A stretch of 64,000 nt of DNA, taken from assembly GCA_902767565.1 (NCBI GenBank), contig CACXHY010000005.1, forward strand, positions 86,208 to 150,207, written 5' to 3'. Of this stretch, positions 7,154 through 15,816 are shown piece after piece. Every line of letters begins with the position of its first letter. Position 1 is the stretch's first letter. The notes under the pieces were generated by a model. That model made no database searches, was not told where the DNA came from, and saw only the letters and a program-made list of their open reading frames with translations. Origin of the DNA: an uncultured Eubacteriales bacterium. Lineage in GTDB: Bacteria > Bacillota > Clostridia > Christensenellales > Aristaeellaceae. The position numbers were made by a program, and so were the translations under genes.

Positions 7154-8548
7154 ATGCCCAACATGCGCCTGACCAAGAATCCCATGCCATCCCAGGACCC
7201 CGTGGTCCGCGCGGGCAATTTCAGCGAAGTGGCCCTCGGCTATACCGAGGAGATGGCGTTGGACGAGGCCCAGCGCTGCCTGAACTGCAAGCACAAGCCC
7301 TGCGTCTCCGGCTGCCCGGTGCGCATCGATATCCCCGCCTTCATCCATGAGGCCGCCCAGGGCAGCTTTGAGGAGGCCTATAAGATCATCAGCCTGTCCT
7401 CCTCCCTGCCCGCGGTCTGCGGCCGCGTCTGCCCCCAGGAGAGCCAGTGCGAGGGCAAGTGCGTCCGCGGCATCAAGGGAGAGCCCGTCGGCATCGGCCG
7501 GCTGGAGCGCTACGTGGCCGACCGCCACAACGCCATGGAGTCCGTGACGGTGGAAAAGCCCGCCTCCAACGGTCATAAGGTCGCCGTGATCGGCTCGGGC
7601 CCCTCCGGACTGACCTGCGCCGGCGATCTGGCGAAGAAGGGCTACGAGGTCACGGTCTATGAGGCCCTGCACCTCGCCGGCGGCGTGCTGGTCTACGGCA
7701 TCCCCGAGTTCCGCCTTCCCAAGGCCATCGTCCAGAAGGAGATCGACGGGCTGAAGGCGCTGGGCGTGAAGGTGGAGACCAACGTCGTTATCGGCCGTAC
7801 CCTGACCATCGACGAACTGATGCGGGAGATGGGCTTCGAGGCCGTGTTCATCGGCTCCGGCGCGGGCCTGCCCAAGTTCATGAACATCCCGGGGGAGAAC
7901 CTCAAGGGCGTCTACTCCGCCAACGAGTTCCTCACCCGCATCAACCTGATGAAGGCCTACCGGGCCGACAGCACCACCCCCATCCAGCATGGCAAGGCCG
8001 TGGCGGTGGTGGGCGGCGGCAATGTGGCCATGGACGCGGCCCGCTGCGCGAAGCGGCTCGGCGCCGACGTCACCGTCGTTTACCGCCGCACCGAGGCCGA
8101 GCTTCCCGCCCGCCGCGAGGAAGTGGAGCACGCCATGGAGGAGGGCATTCACTTCTGCATGCTCTCCAGCCCCGTCAGCATCGAAGGGAACGAGCAGGGC
8201 TGGGTGAAGTCCGTGAAGGTCCAGCACATGGAGCTGGGCGAGCCGGACGCCTCCGGCCGCCGCCGCCCCGTTCCCATCGAGGGCAGCGAGGAGGACATGC
8301 CCATGGACTGCGTCATCATGGCGCTGGGCACCAGCCCCAACCCCCTGATCAAGTCCACCACCGAGGGCCTGGAGACCCAGCGCTGGGGCGGCATCGTGGT
8401 GGCGGAGGACACCGGCAAAACCAGCCGTGAGGGCGTCTACGCCGGCGGCGACGCGGTCACCGGCGCGGCCACGGTCATCCTGGCCATGGGCGCGGGCAAG
8501 ACCGCCGCGGCCGCCATCGACGAGTATCTGAGCGGAAGCAACGCGTAA
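7154..8548 (+). CDS. nfnB: NADH-dependent ferredoxin:NADP oxidoreductase subunit B (NfnB/GltD-like)
   Basis: 464 residues, usual size. The N-terminal region has cysteines for two [4Fe-4S] clusters (CLNCKHKPCVSGCPV and CGRVCPQESQCEGKCVRG). The FAD site is IGSGPSGLTCAGDLAKKGY, and the NADP(H) site is VVGGGNVAMDAARCAKRLGA. The C-terminal AGGDAVTGAATV motif completes the flavin fold. Homologues are often mislabelled glutamate synthase small subunit, but linkage to nfnA supports Nfn. Start ATG 7154 lies one base after the nfnA stop. A hairpin terminator follows. Confidence 0.92.
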   Translation: MPNMRLTKNPMPSQDPVVRAGNFSEVALGYTEEMALDEAQRCLNCKHKPCVSGCPVRIDIPAFIHEAAQGSFEEAYKIISLSSSLPAVCGRVCPQESQCEGKCVRGIKGEPVGIGRLERYVADRHNAMESVTVEKPASNGHKVAVIGSGPSGLTCAGDLAKKGYEVTVYEALHLAGGVLVYGIPEFRLPKAIVQKEIDGLKALGVKVETNVVIGRTLTIDELMREMGFEAVFIGSGAGLPKFMNIPGENLKGVYSANEFLTRINLMKAYRADSTTPIQHGKAVAVVGGGNVAMDAARCAKRLGADVTVVYRRTEAELPARREEVEHAMEEGIHFCMLSSPVSIEGNEQGWVKSVKVQHMELGEPDASGRRRPVPIEGSEEDMPMDCVIMALGTSPNPLIKSTTEGLETQRWGGIVVAEDTGKTSREGVYAGGDAVTGAATVILAMGAGKTAAAAIDEYLSGSNA

Positions 8549-8558
8549 ACCGCCGCAG

Positions 8559-8590
8559 GGAGGCATTTCGCGAGGAAGTGCCTCCTTTGC
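8559..8590 (+). terminator. Terminator after nfnAB
   Basis: GGAGGCATTT (8559-8568) pairs with AAGTGCCTCC (8576-8585) except for one G-T position. It is followed by a short T-containing tract (TTTGCGTTTG). Confidence 0.65.
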
Positions 8591-8641
8591 GTTTGCATCG
8601 TCAGGCGCGGAGCATAAGCCGGGAGGCGGGGGAGGAAGACT

Positions 8642-9295
8642 ATGGCTGAAAGCAGGGCATACTTTGAGAACGCCTATTTTGTGATCGGAAACGCGTATGC
8701 CGGGAAATCCACCCTGGTGAAGGAGCTCGCCCGGGCCCACAACGGCATTGCCTGCGAGGAGAACTATCACGATTCATACCCTCACGAACTGGACGCAAAG
8801 GAGTTTCCGGGCCTGACCTATACGCGGGATCTGGCGGACTGGCATGACTTCATCCGGAGATCGCCGCAGGAGTACAAGGCCTGGATCGACGAGACCCAAA
8901 GGGAATGCGAGATCCTGGAGCTTCGGATGCTGCCGGAGATCTGCAGCCGGGGGAAGCCGGTCTTTGTGGACACCAATATTTCCCCGGAGACCCTGCGGAG
9001 GATCGCGCCCTCAGACCATGTGCTCGTGCTGCTGGCGGACCCGCAGATCTCCGTGCGCAGGTTTTTCGAGCGCCCGGACCCGGAAAAGCAGTTCCTGTAC
9101 CGCCTGCTCCTGGAGGAAAAGGATCCGCGGAGCGCCATGGAAAACTTCCGGCAGGGGCTGATGCTGATCAACTCGCGGGAAGCGTATGACCGCCTGCTGA
9201 ACGCCGGGTTCCGCGTGATCCTCCGGGACGAGAGCAGAAGCGTCGAGCAGACGCGCCAGCTGGCAGAGCGCGCGTTTGGGCTGACGGCAGACTGA
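8642..9295 (+). CDS. P-loop NTPase / kinase-like protein, unknown substrate
   Basis: 217 residues, start at 8642 after GGGGGAGGAAGACT. The Walker A motif is GNAYAGKST at about residues 16-24. A later strand ending in VFVDTN and the LVLLAD region resemble the core sheet of small-molecule kinases. RRFFERPDPEKQFLYR and the following Arg-rich helix could form the lid. Known Clostridia paralogues are annotated only as AAA or kinase-like. No partner is apparent, since a terminator lies on each side of the gene. Confidence 0.75.
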   Translation: MAESRAYFENAYFVIGNAYAGKSTLVKELARAHNGIACEENYHDSYPHELDAKEFPGLTYTRDLADWHDFIRRSPQEYKAWIDETQRECEILELRMLPEICSRGKPVFVDTNISPETLRRIAPSDHVLVLLADPQISVRRFFERPDPEKQFLYRLLLEEKDPRSAMENFRQGLMLINSREAYDRLLNAGFRVILRDESRSVEQTRQLAERAFGLTAD

Positions 9296-9325
9296 AACCG
9301 GACGGGAGTTTCCCGACGACGCGAC

Positions 9326-9359
9326 AAAACAGGCGTGACCGCAGAGGCCGCGCCTGTTT
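9326..9359. terminator. Bidirectional terminator between P-loop gene and ABC operon
   Basis: AAACAGGCG (9327-9335) pairs with CGCCTGTTT (9351-9359). T-rich arms on both strands and position between convergent genes support use in both directions. The rest of 9360-9445 shows no feature. Confidence 0.75.
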
Positions 9360-9445
9360 CATGTTCTGCCGCGTCCGCAACGGCTGCTTGCTCCGGGAGG
9401 CTTCCTCGCCGAAGAACGCCGGTATTCGTCTGCGTTTGGGAAACC

Positions 9446-11302
9446 TCAGGTTTCCAGAGCTTTGGAGAACTGGGTCTCGTACAGTTCCTGATAGGTGCCG
9501 CCCGCGTGCACCAGATCCCGGTGCTGCCCCCGCTCCACGATCTCGCCGTCCCGCACCACCAGGATCTCGTCCGCCGCCAGAATGGTGGACAGCCGGTGGG
9601 CGATGAGGATCGACGTGCGCTCGGAGATCAGCGGGTCGATGGCCTCCTGGATCGCCGCCTCCGAGATGGAGTCCAGGGCGGAGGTGGCCTCGTCGAAGAT
9701 CAGCAGGGCCGGATCCTTCAGCAGCACGCGGGCGATGGAGATGCGCTGCTTTTCGCCGCCGGACAGTTTCAGCCCGCGGTTGCCCACCTCGCTGTCCAGC
9801 CCCTCCGGCTGCGAGGAGATGAAGTCCCAGATATTGGCCTTTCTGCAGGCGGCGATCATATCCTCCTCCGTGGCGTCCTCCCGGGCGTAGCGCAGGTTCT
9901 CCCGGATGGTGCCGTTGAAGAGATAGGTCTCCTGGGTCACCACCCCGATCTCGTCCCGCAGGGAGTGCAGCGTCAGATCCCGCACGTCATATCCGTCGAA
10001 TCGCACCGTACCGGAGCCGACATCCCACAGGCGCGGGATCAGGTTGACGATGGTGGACTTCCCGGAGCCAGACGGTCCGACGATGGCCACGGAATGCCCG
10101 GCCTTCAGCTCGAAGGAGATGTCCCGCAGGATGGGGCGCTCCGGGTCATAGGAGAAGTTCACATGCTCGAAGGCGACCTCGCCCCGGGCGTTTTTCAGTT
10201 CCCTGGCGTCCGGCCGGTCCTCGATCTCCGCGGGCATGTCGAAGTACTCGAAGATGCGGGTGAACATGGCCATGGAGCGGATCCAGTCCACCTGGATGTT
10301 CAGCAGGCTGTTCACCGGCCCGTACATCCGCCCCAGCAGGGCCACCAGCACGGTGATGTCGCCCACGGTCAGGTCCGTGTTCCCGTATCGGAACATCAGC
10401 AGGCCGCCCACCAGGTACAGCAGCATCGGCCCGATGGAGGAGAAGGTGGACAGCACCACGAAGAACCAGCGGCCCGCCATGCGCTCCCGGATGTTCAGCT
10501 TCATCATCCGGCCGTTGGAATCCTCATAGCGGGCATACTCGTCCTTCTCCCGCCCGAAGAGCTTCACCAGCAGCTGCCCGGACACGGAGAGGGTCTCGTT
10601 GAGAATGCCGTTGACCTCGTCGTTGCATTCCTGGGCCTTGCTGGCCAGCTTCCAGCGGGTGCGTCCCGCCAGCCGGGTGGGCAGCACGAACAGCGGCACC
10701 ACGGCGATGCCCACCAGCGCCAGCACCCAGTTCTTCTGGAACATGGCGACCAGGGCCACCACCAGGGTGATGAGGTTGGAGAGGATGGAGGTGAAGGTGC
10801 CCGACACCACGCTCTCCACCCCGGAGATGTCCGAGGTCATGCGGGTGATGATGTCGCCCTGGCTCACCGAGGTGAAGAACCGCTGGGACATCTTCTGCAG
10901 GTGCCGATACATCTGGTTGCGCATGTCGAAGGAGATGTGCTGCGCGATCCAGCTGTTCAGGTAGCTCTCCGCGACGCCGATCAGGTTGGACACCAGCAGC
11001 AGCCCCAGGGACAGCAGGATCAGCCGGATCAGCGCCGGGATCCCGCTGCCGATCCACCCGGGCAGGCCGTCGGCCTTGCCCGCCAGCACATCGACGATGC
11101 TGCCGGTGAGGATGGAGGGAAAGATCGAGCATACCGTGCTGACCACGATGCAAAGAAGGACTAGCAGCAGCTGCTTCTTGTAGGGCAGGATGTAGGAGAA
11201 GACGCGCCTGAGCAGCGCGCCTGTGACCTTCGGCTTGTTGGCCTTTTCCTCCTCCGTGAGGAACCGGCTGCCGCGGGGGCCGCCGCCACCGGGTGGGGGC
11301 AT
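9446..11302 (-). CDS. ABC transporter, fused permease and ATPase (MsbA/MdlB-like exporter)
   Basis: 618 residues, half-size exporter. A Pro/Gly-rich N-terminus (MPPPGGGGPRG) precedes six predicted helices (first at about 42-62, YKKQLLLVLLCIVVST) and the nucleotide-binding domain from about residue 365. That domain has Walker A GPSGSGKST, Q-loop VTQETYLF, signature LSGGEKQR, Walker B LLIFDEATSALD and H-loop AHRLST. It probably works as a homodimer, since no second half-transporter is adjacent. It is the last gene of a seven-gene minus-strand operon and follows the GNAT at 11315 by 12 nt. Substrate unknown. Confidence 0.93.
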   Translation of the reverse strand: MPPPGGGGPRGSRFLTEEEKANKPKVTGALLRRVFSYILPYKKQLLLVLLCIVVSTVCSIFPSILTGSIVDVLAGKADGLPGWIGSGIPALIRLILLSLGLLLVSNLIGVAESYLNSWIAQHISFDMRNQMYRHLQKMSQRFFTSVSQGDIITRMTSDISGVESVVSGTFTSILSNLITLVVALVAMFQKNWVLALVGIAVVPLFVLPTRLAGRTRWKLASKAQECNDEVNGILNETLSVSGQLLVKLFGREKDEYARYEDSNGRMMKLNIRERMAGRWFFVVLSTFSSIGPMLLYLVGGLLMFRYGNTDLTVGDITVLVALLGRMYGPVNSLLNIQVDWIRSMAMFTRIFEYFDMPAEIEDRPDARELKNARGEVAFEHVNFSYDPERPILRDISFELKAGHSVAIVGPSGSGKSTIVNLIPRLWDVGSGTVRFDGYDVRDLTLHSLRDEIGVVTQETYLFNGTIRENLRYAREDATEEDMIAACRKANIWDFISSQPEGLDSEVGNRGLKLSGGEKQRISIARVLLKDPALLIFDEATSALDSISEAAIQEAIDPLISERTSILIAHRLSTILAADEILVVRDGEIVERGQHRDLVHAGGTYQELYETQFSKALET

Positions 11303-11314
11303 GGGATCACTCCT

Positions 11315-11791
11315 TCACATGAAATCGGGGTTTTTCCACTTCATTGCGTGATAGTGCGACCCGTCGTCCGCGAATCCGGCATCCCGGTACAGCGGCACGC
11401 CGGCCTCGGTCGCCTTCAGCTCGACCGTGCAAAGGGCCAGCCGCCGGGCATCCGCCAGGAGCGCCCGCATGATGCACCGGGCATACCCCAGCCTGCGGTG
11501 TTCCGGCCGCGTGTAGACATTCAGGACGATGCCGGTCCGTCCGTTGATGAACGCGGGGCTCATGGGCTTTTCGACCGTCAGAAGGAAGGCGCAGGCCGCG
11601 ATCCTTCCGTCCGCCCGGACGACGTATGCGAACAGGTTGCGGCCCAGATGCAGCCGGAGCCAGCCGGGCAGCCGCTCCCGCATGGCGGCGGCGTCCGCCT
11701 CGCGCAATGCCCCCAGATCCTCGGCGGTGTAAAGCAGGCGAAGCTCCGTGAGCTCGCCGATGTCAGCCGGCGTGGCTTGTTCCGCTCTCAT
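11315..11791 (-). CDS. GNAT family N-acetyltransferase
   Basis: 158 residues. Start at 11791 follows GGAGGCGTTCGGA and overlaps the previous stop by ATGA, so it is coupled to the flavodoxin-like gene. A longer in-frame opening upstream is the shadow of that gene. GNAT signals include TGIVLNVYTRPEHRRLGYA, which carries the acetyl-CoA loop (RRLGYA), and AGVPLYRDAGFADDGSHYHA near the C-terminus. The YTRPE/HRRLGY pattern is typical of small-molecule or antibiotic acetyltransferases, but the acceptor cannot be named. Confidence 0.88.
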   Translation of the reverse strand: MRAEQATPADIGELTELRLLYTAEDLGALREADAAAMRERLPGWLRLHLGRNLFAYVVRADGRIAACAFLLTVEKPMSPAFINGRTGIVLNVYTRPEHRRLGYARCIMRALLADARRLALCTVELKATEAGVPLYRDAGFADDGSHYHAMKWKNPDFM

Positions 11792-12501
11792 TCCGAACGC
11801 CTCCAGGGTCTTTCTTTGCCCAGCCATCCCTGATCCTTCCAGTACGCCACGTCCAGGGGATTCCAGCCGTTCTTCTGCGCCATGCGCATGATGCCGAACA
11901 TGGCCTTCGTTTTGAAAGACGGCGTTACCCGGCCGCGCCGGAACTTGAGGCGGGCGGCGATGGCGTCGGTCTTCCTCTCCAGTGCGGCCTTCTTTTTGGC
12001 GCTGACGCCTTCCCAGTCCGTGGCGGCCACGCCCATGCCCAGCTTCTCGATCCGGCCCACGCCCCAGTAGAACAGGCTGTGCTCCATGTCCTTCAGCGTG
12101 GACTTCACGCCCACCCCCGCGGCGGTGGCGATGCACACGCCCTGCTTGCCGAACATCCGGGGATCCGGGCGGTGGGCCATCCAGCGCCAGCCGTAGTGGT
12201 CCAGCAGCGCCTTCATCGCGCCCGTGGCGTGGAAGACATACACGGGGCTTGCGAGGATGATGATGTCTGCCGCGTCGATGGCTTCGGTGACCGGCGTGAG
12301 ATCGGTGACGTGCGGGCACCTGTCGGCTCCCTTCACGAAGCATGCGGTGCACCCGGCGCAGAAGTGCCCGAAGTCGCGCGGCAGGAAGAATTCCGTTGTC
12401 TCTCCGCCGATCTTTGCGGCCAGCATCCGCGCGATGCTTGCGGTGGAGCCCACGTGGGACTGCCCGTGGATGATGACGGTCTTGACGGGTGAGTCGGTCA
12501 T
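11788..12501 (-). CDS. Flavodoxin-like NAD(P)H-dependent oxidoreductase (iron-sulfur flavoprotein-like)
   Basis: 237 residues, start ATG 12501 (MTDSPVKTVIIHGQSHVGST). A longer frame to 12579 lacks a ribosome site. The N-terminal beta strand and phosphate loop (GQSHVGSTASIA) and ASPVYVFHATGAMKALLDH are the FMN-binding elements of the NADPH-dependent FMN reductase family. A Cys-rich stretch, HFCAGCTACF then DRCPH, sits where iron-sulfur flavoproteins carry compact cluster ligands. The C-terminal extension ends KNGWNPLDVAYW and is common in gut Clostridia. It reduces an unknown acceptor. Sits mid-operon next to a nitroreductase. Confidence 0.85.
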   Translation of the reverse strand: MTDSPVKTVIIHGQSHVGSTASIARMLAAKIGGETTEFFLPRDFGHFCAGCTACFVKGADRCPHVTDLTPVTEAIDAADIIILASPVYVFHATGAMKALLDHYGWRWMAHRPDPRMFGKQGVCIATAAGVGVKSTLKDMEHSLFYWGVGRIEKLGMGVAATDWEGVSAKKKAALERKTDAIAARLKFRRGRVTPSFKTKAMFGIMRMAQKNGWNPLDVAYWKDQGWLGKERPWRRSE

Positions 12502-12544
12502 GATGATGTTCCCTTCCTTTCCGGATCGCGGCATGCGTTCCCGC

Positions 12545-12946
12545 TCACATCCTGACAAAGGATATGCAGCCCATGGCATCCGCGGGCGTGAAGCCGGCGG
12601 CGCGGTAGAAGGCTCTCGTCTCCTCCGTGTCGTCCGTCAGCAGCTGGGTCTGATACACATCAGGGTACCGTTCCGACATGGCCCGGAGCAGCGCGGTCCC
12701 GATGCCCCGGCCCTGGTACGCGGGCAGCACCAGCAGGTCCTGGATGAACAGCACGGTGATCCCGTCGCCCACGGCCCGGATGAAGCCGACCGGCCGTCCG
12801 TCTTCCCATGCCGCGAGGACGCAGAGGGACCGCCGGAAGGCTTCGGGCAGCACGTCCGCCCGCTTCAGGTAGTTCACCCATCCCACGGCTTCATACAAAG
12901 CCCGCACTTCATCCGGGTCGAACGCCGTGTATTCACGGATCTCCAT
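12545..12946 (-). CDS. GNAT family N-acetyltransferase
   Basis: 133 residues, start at 12946. Compact single-domain GNAT with all core blocks: MEIREYTAFDPDEVRALYEAVGW, GFIRAVGDG, the strand FIQDLLVLPAYQGRGIGTALL containing the Q-G-R-G-I-G acetyl-CoA loop, and FYRAAGFTPAD. This fits the short tRNA- or polyamine-unrelated GNATs common in Firmicutes. Acceptor unknown. It lies 16 nt downstream of the nitroreductase in the same operon. Confidence 0.9.
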   Translation of the reverse strand: MEIREYTAFDPDEVRALYEAVGWVNYLKRADVLPEAFRRSLCVLAAWEDGRPVGFIRAVGDGITVLFIQDLLVLPAYQGRGIGTALLRAMSERYPDVYQTQLLTDDTEETRAFYRAAGFTPADAMGCISFVRM

Positions 12947-12962
12947 ATCAGCAGACCTCGCT

Positions 12963-13496
12963 TTATTCCGTCTGACCGAACCGGTTGAACCAGGCCCGGT
13001 CGGCAAAGGGCTTCTTTTTCGGAACAGCCGGCTCGCCTTCTGCGATCCCGACGGGCAGGAAGCAGACCAGCTCGTATTCCTCCGGCACGCCGAGGATCCG
13101 CGCCATCCGGTCCCCGATGCGGTCCGTGTCGGTGATGTGTCCCTCATACCAGCAGCTTTGGTAGCCCAGCGCGGTGACGGCCAGCAGCATGTTCTCGATG
13201 GCGGCCGCGTAGTCCTGCACCGCAAAGCAGCGATCCCGGTACGCGTTGATCCGCCGGGTCAGCACGCAGATCGCCGCCGGTGCGGTCTCTGCCACCGGCG
13301 GGTCGATGACCTCCCGCAGCTTTGCCAGCACCGCCGGGTCGTCCACGGCGATGAGGGACGTGGTCTGCTTGTTGCAGCCGGACGGCGCGGCCAGGCCTGC
13401 CTCCAGGATCGTCTTCAGGTCTTCCCGCGGAACGGGGGTGTCCTTGAATCTGCCCCGGTAGCTGCGGCGGCCGAGAATGGTCTGCATCGTGTTCAT
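12963..13496 (-). CDS. Nitroreductase family protein
   Basis: 177 residues, start at 13496 overlapping the MBL gene stop by 4 nt (ATGA). The N-terminal RRSYRGRFKDTPV gives the FMN phosphate-binding Arg pair. AAPSGCNKQT is the flavin loop, and ENMLLAVTALGYQSCWYEG is the helix and strand after it. The C-terminal block VCFLPVGIAEGEP is typical. Reduces nitro compounds, quinones or flavins with NAD(P)H. The substrate is unknown, and the neighbouring flavodoxin-like protein may be a redox partner. Confidence 0.9.
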   Translation of the reverse strand: MNTMQTILGRRSYRGRFKDTPVPREDLKTILEAGLAAPSGCNKQTTSLIAVDDPAVLAKLREVIDPPVAETAPAAICVLTRRINAYRDRCFAVQDYAAAIENMLLAVTALGYQSCWYEGHITDTDRIGDRMARILGVPEEYELVCFLPVGIAEGEPAVPKKKPFADRAWFNRFGQTE

Positions 13497-14194
13497 TCTT
13501 CTTCCTCCAGGATCGCCCGGATCGAGTCTTCCGTGGGTACCGGTTCCCAGTGGCCTTCCACGCAGAGGGAAGCGCCGGTGCCCCGGACGGTTTCGGCCAG
13601 TCTGGCCGCAAGATCCATGTCTTTTTCCCAGTTCGGGAAGGTCCCGCCTTCCGCGTCGCCCAGGAAGAGCACGCCTTCGCCGGGCACATGGATCAGGGTG
13701 GAATCATCCGTGTGCGGAGCCTCCGCCTGAAAGAGCCGGATCGGGCAGTTCCCCGCGTCCAGCGTCATCTCCCCGCTGAAGGTGAGATCCGGCAGCGTCA
13801 CGACGACGGGCTGTCCGCCTTCGTATTCGCGGCGGATGGTTTCGTGCAGGCCGAGGAAGAAGCCGGTGCCTTCCCGGGCCATGCGGTCCCGGAATTCCGC
13901 CAGATACGCGGCGGTCCTCGCGTTAGCCAGGCACAGCCCGTGGGCCTTGTGCATGGCGAGGGTGTGATCCCAGTGCCAGTGGGTCAGCACGGTCAGCGAG
14001 GGCAGCGGCAGGCCTGCATCCTCCAGCGCGGCATAGAACGCCCCGATGTGCGCCGCCGAATGCCCGGCGTCGATCGCAAGGCTCCAGCGGTCGCCCCGGA
14101 TGTAGCCCAGATTGGGCCGGTCGCGAAGCGTCTCATACGGGTAGACCCAGACACGGTCGGTGAGCCGCGTCAGCTGGCTGCGGTCCTGCGCCAT
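13493..14194 (-). CDS. Metallo-beta-lactamase fold hydrolase
   Basis: 233 residues, start at 14194. The metal-binding motif HWHWDHT (H-x-H-x-D-H) lies in the context LTVLTHWHWDHTLAMHKAHG. A downstream FLGDAEGG supplies the bridging Asp, and ASLCVEGHWEPVP supplies the last His. The N-terminus (DRVWVYPYETLRDRPNLGYI) is typical of stand-alone MBL proteins that are neither glyoxalase II nor RNase. Substrate unknown. Located 12 nt downstream of the fucosidase gene. Confidence 0.9.
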   Translation of the reverse strand: MAQDRSQLTRLTDRVWVYPYETLRDRPNLGYIRGDRWSLAIDAGHSAAHIGAFYAALEDAGLPLPSLTVLTHWHWDHTLAMHKAHGLCLANARTAAYLAEFRDRMAREGTGFFLGLHETIRREYEGGQPVVVTLPDLTFSGEMTLDAGNCPIRLFQAEAPHTDDSTLIHVPGEGVLFLGDAEGGTFPNWEKDMDLAARLAETVRGTGASLCVEGHWEPVPTEDSIRAILEEEE

Positions 14195-14206
14195 GCGGAT
14201 CCCTCC

Positions 14207-15670
14207 TCAGCCGACGGCCACGCGGAAGCAGACGGGCATCGGATCCTCCGAAGCCTCCGTCCGGATGCGCAGGCCGTCCTCCTCGCGGGTCCACTCGAGG
14301 GCTTTGCCGTCCATGCGGGCGACATCCGAGATCATCCCCTGATGGACGCCCTTGTTGTCCTTTGCCAGGGCCGGGGCGAGGTAGACGCCGTCCGGGCTGG
14401 CGGCCATGAAGGTGACGAACAGGTCCCCGCCCTTGCGCGCATACCGCACATCCTTGCAGGAGAAGGTCTTCCGCACGCCGTCGGAGAACTGTCCCTCGGT
14501 GATCTTCGTCGGGCCTTCGCCGAAGATGCGCCAGGGGCGGGTGCCGTACACGGCCTCGCCGTTGACCTTCATCCACGCGCCGATGGCCTTCAGCACCGCC
14601 TGATCCTCATCGGAGATGGTGCCGTCGGGCTTCGGTCCCACATTCAGCAGGAAGGTGCCGTTCTTGCTGACCACGTCCACCATGTCGCGGACGAGGTCCT
14701 CCGCGGGCTTGAAGCTGTTGCCCTCGGTCCAGCACCACGAATTGTAGGCGATGGCGGTGTCCGTCTGCCAGTAGAAGGGCTTCAGCTCGGCGAACTGTCC
14801 CCGCTCCACGTCCGGCACGGCGCTGCCGAAGACAAAGGCGTCGTGCTTGTAGTTGATGACGGCCTGGGTGCCCCGCTCCGCGGCGCGGTTATAGCAGTAA
14901 GCCGCGATCTTCCGCAGATAGGGACGGGCGGCGATCGTCTGGATCCACCAGTCGAAATACAGCATGGCCGGCTGATAGCGGTCGATGATCTCGCAGGTGC
15001 GCAGCATCCAGTCCGTCAGGTACTCCTCGGTGGGCTGCATGCTGTCGATGCGGCTCATGTCGAAGCCCTCCGGCTCCTCCACGCTCGGCCAGTAGAGGTC
15101 GCCGTACTGCGGGTCCTTGATGTCGCTGTCAAAGCTGCGGCCCTTGCCCTGGAACCAGTAGTGCTCGATGCGGTGGCTGGATGCGCCGGTCTGCAGGCCT
15201 CTTGCGCGGCAGGCAGCGGAGAGCTCGCCCAGCACGTCCCGGTGCGGGCCCATCTCGGCCGCGTTCCAGTGGCTGATCTCGGAAGCGTACATCTGAAAGC
15301 CGTCGTGATGCTCCGCCACCGGGATCACGTACTTCGCGCCCGTATCTCGGAACAGCTCCGCCCACGCGTTGGGATCCCACTTCTCGGCCTTGAACATGGG
15401 AATGAAGTCCTTGTAGCCGAACTTGCTCTGGGGGCCGTAGGTCGCCACGTGGTGCTCGAACTCCCGCGTGCCGGGGCAGTACATGCTGCGGCTGTACCAC
15501 TCGTTGGCAAAGGCCGGGACGGAATACACGCCCCAGTGGATAAAGATGCCGAACTTCAGGTCCTTATACCAGTCCGGGACCTGATACCCCGACAGGGACT
15601 CCCATGTGTCGCTGAAAGGGCCCTTGGCGATGACGCGCTCAATTTCGGCGATACGCTCCTTGCTATTCAC
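14207..15670 (-). CDS. GH29 alpha-L-fucosidase
   Basis: 487 residues from a GTG at 15670 preceded by GAGAGGAG at 8 nt. The extra upstream frame to 15727 has no ribosome site. GH29 blocks are WYKDLKFGIFIHWGVYSVPAF, AKYVIPVAEHHDGFQMY and PAMLYFDWW, the last carrying the nucleophile Asp. NGTFLLNVGPKPDGTI closes the catalytic domain, and a C-terminal beta domain follows. There is no signal peptide, so it probably acts in the cytoplasm on imported fucosylated oligosaccharides. It is first in a seven-gene operon with a TTCCAA/TATGAT promoter. Confidence 0.93.
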   Translation of the reverse strand: MNSKERIAEIERVIAKGPFSDTWESLSGYQVPDWYKDLKFGIFIHWGVYSVPAFANEWYSRSMYCPGTREFEHHVATYGPQSKFGYKDFIPMFKAEKWDPNAWAELFRDTGAKYVIPVAEHHDGFQMYASEISHWNAAEMGPHRDVLGELSAACRARGLQTGASSHRIEHYWFQGKGRSFDSDIKDPQYGDLYWPSVEEPEGFDMSRIDSMQPTEEYLTDWMLRTCEIIDRYQPAMLYFDWWIQTIAARPYLRKIAAYCYNRAAERGTQAVINYKHDAFVFGSAVPDVERGQFAELKPFYWQTDTAIAYNSWCWTEGNSFKPAEDLVRDMVDVVSKNGTFLLNVGPKPDGTISDEDQAVLKAIGAWMKVNGEAVYGTRPWRIFGEGPTKITEGQFSDGVRKTFSCKDVRYARKGGDLFVTFMAASPDGVYLAPALAKDNKGVHQGMISDVARMDGKALEWTREEDGLRIRTEASEDPMPVCFRVAVG

Positions 15671-15707
15671 GGAAACGCTCCTCTCTGTGTGAGGTGATTG
15701 CAGCGGT

Positions 15708-15736
15708 ATCATATCACATTTGAGCACGGATTGGAA
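15708..15736 (-). promoter_or_regulatory. Promoter for the fucosidase operon
   Basis: Minus strand TTCCAA (15731-15736), 17-nt spacer, TATGAT (15708-15713), 38 nt upstream of the GTG start. The -35 is weak, which could suit an activated promoter. Confidence 0.55.
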
Positions 15737-15749
15737 GGGCTCACCGCGA

Positions 15750-15778
15750 TTGACAAAGGCGCCGCATCTCTCTATAAT
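15750..15778 (+). promoter_or_regulatory. Promoter for the polysaccharide deacetylase
   Basis: Perfect TTGACA (15750-15755), 17-nt spacer, TATAAT (15773-15778). It lies 38 nt ahead of the ATG at 15817, back-to-back with the fucosidase promoter. Confidence 0.9.
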
Positions 15779-15816
15779 GGGGGCGTTGCGAATACCGACG
15801 ACAGGGAGGAATCCCC

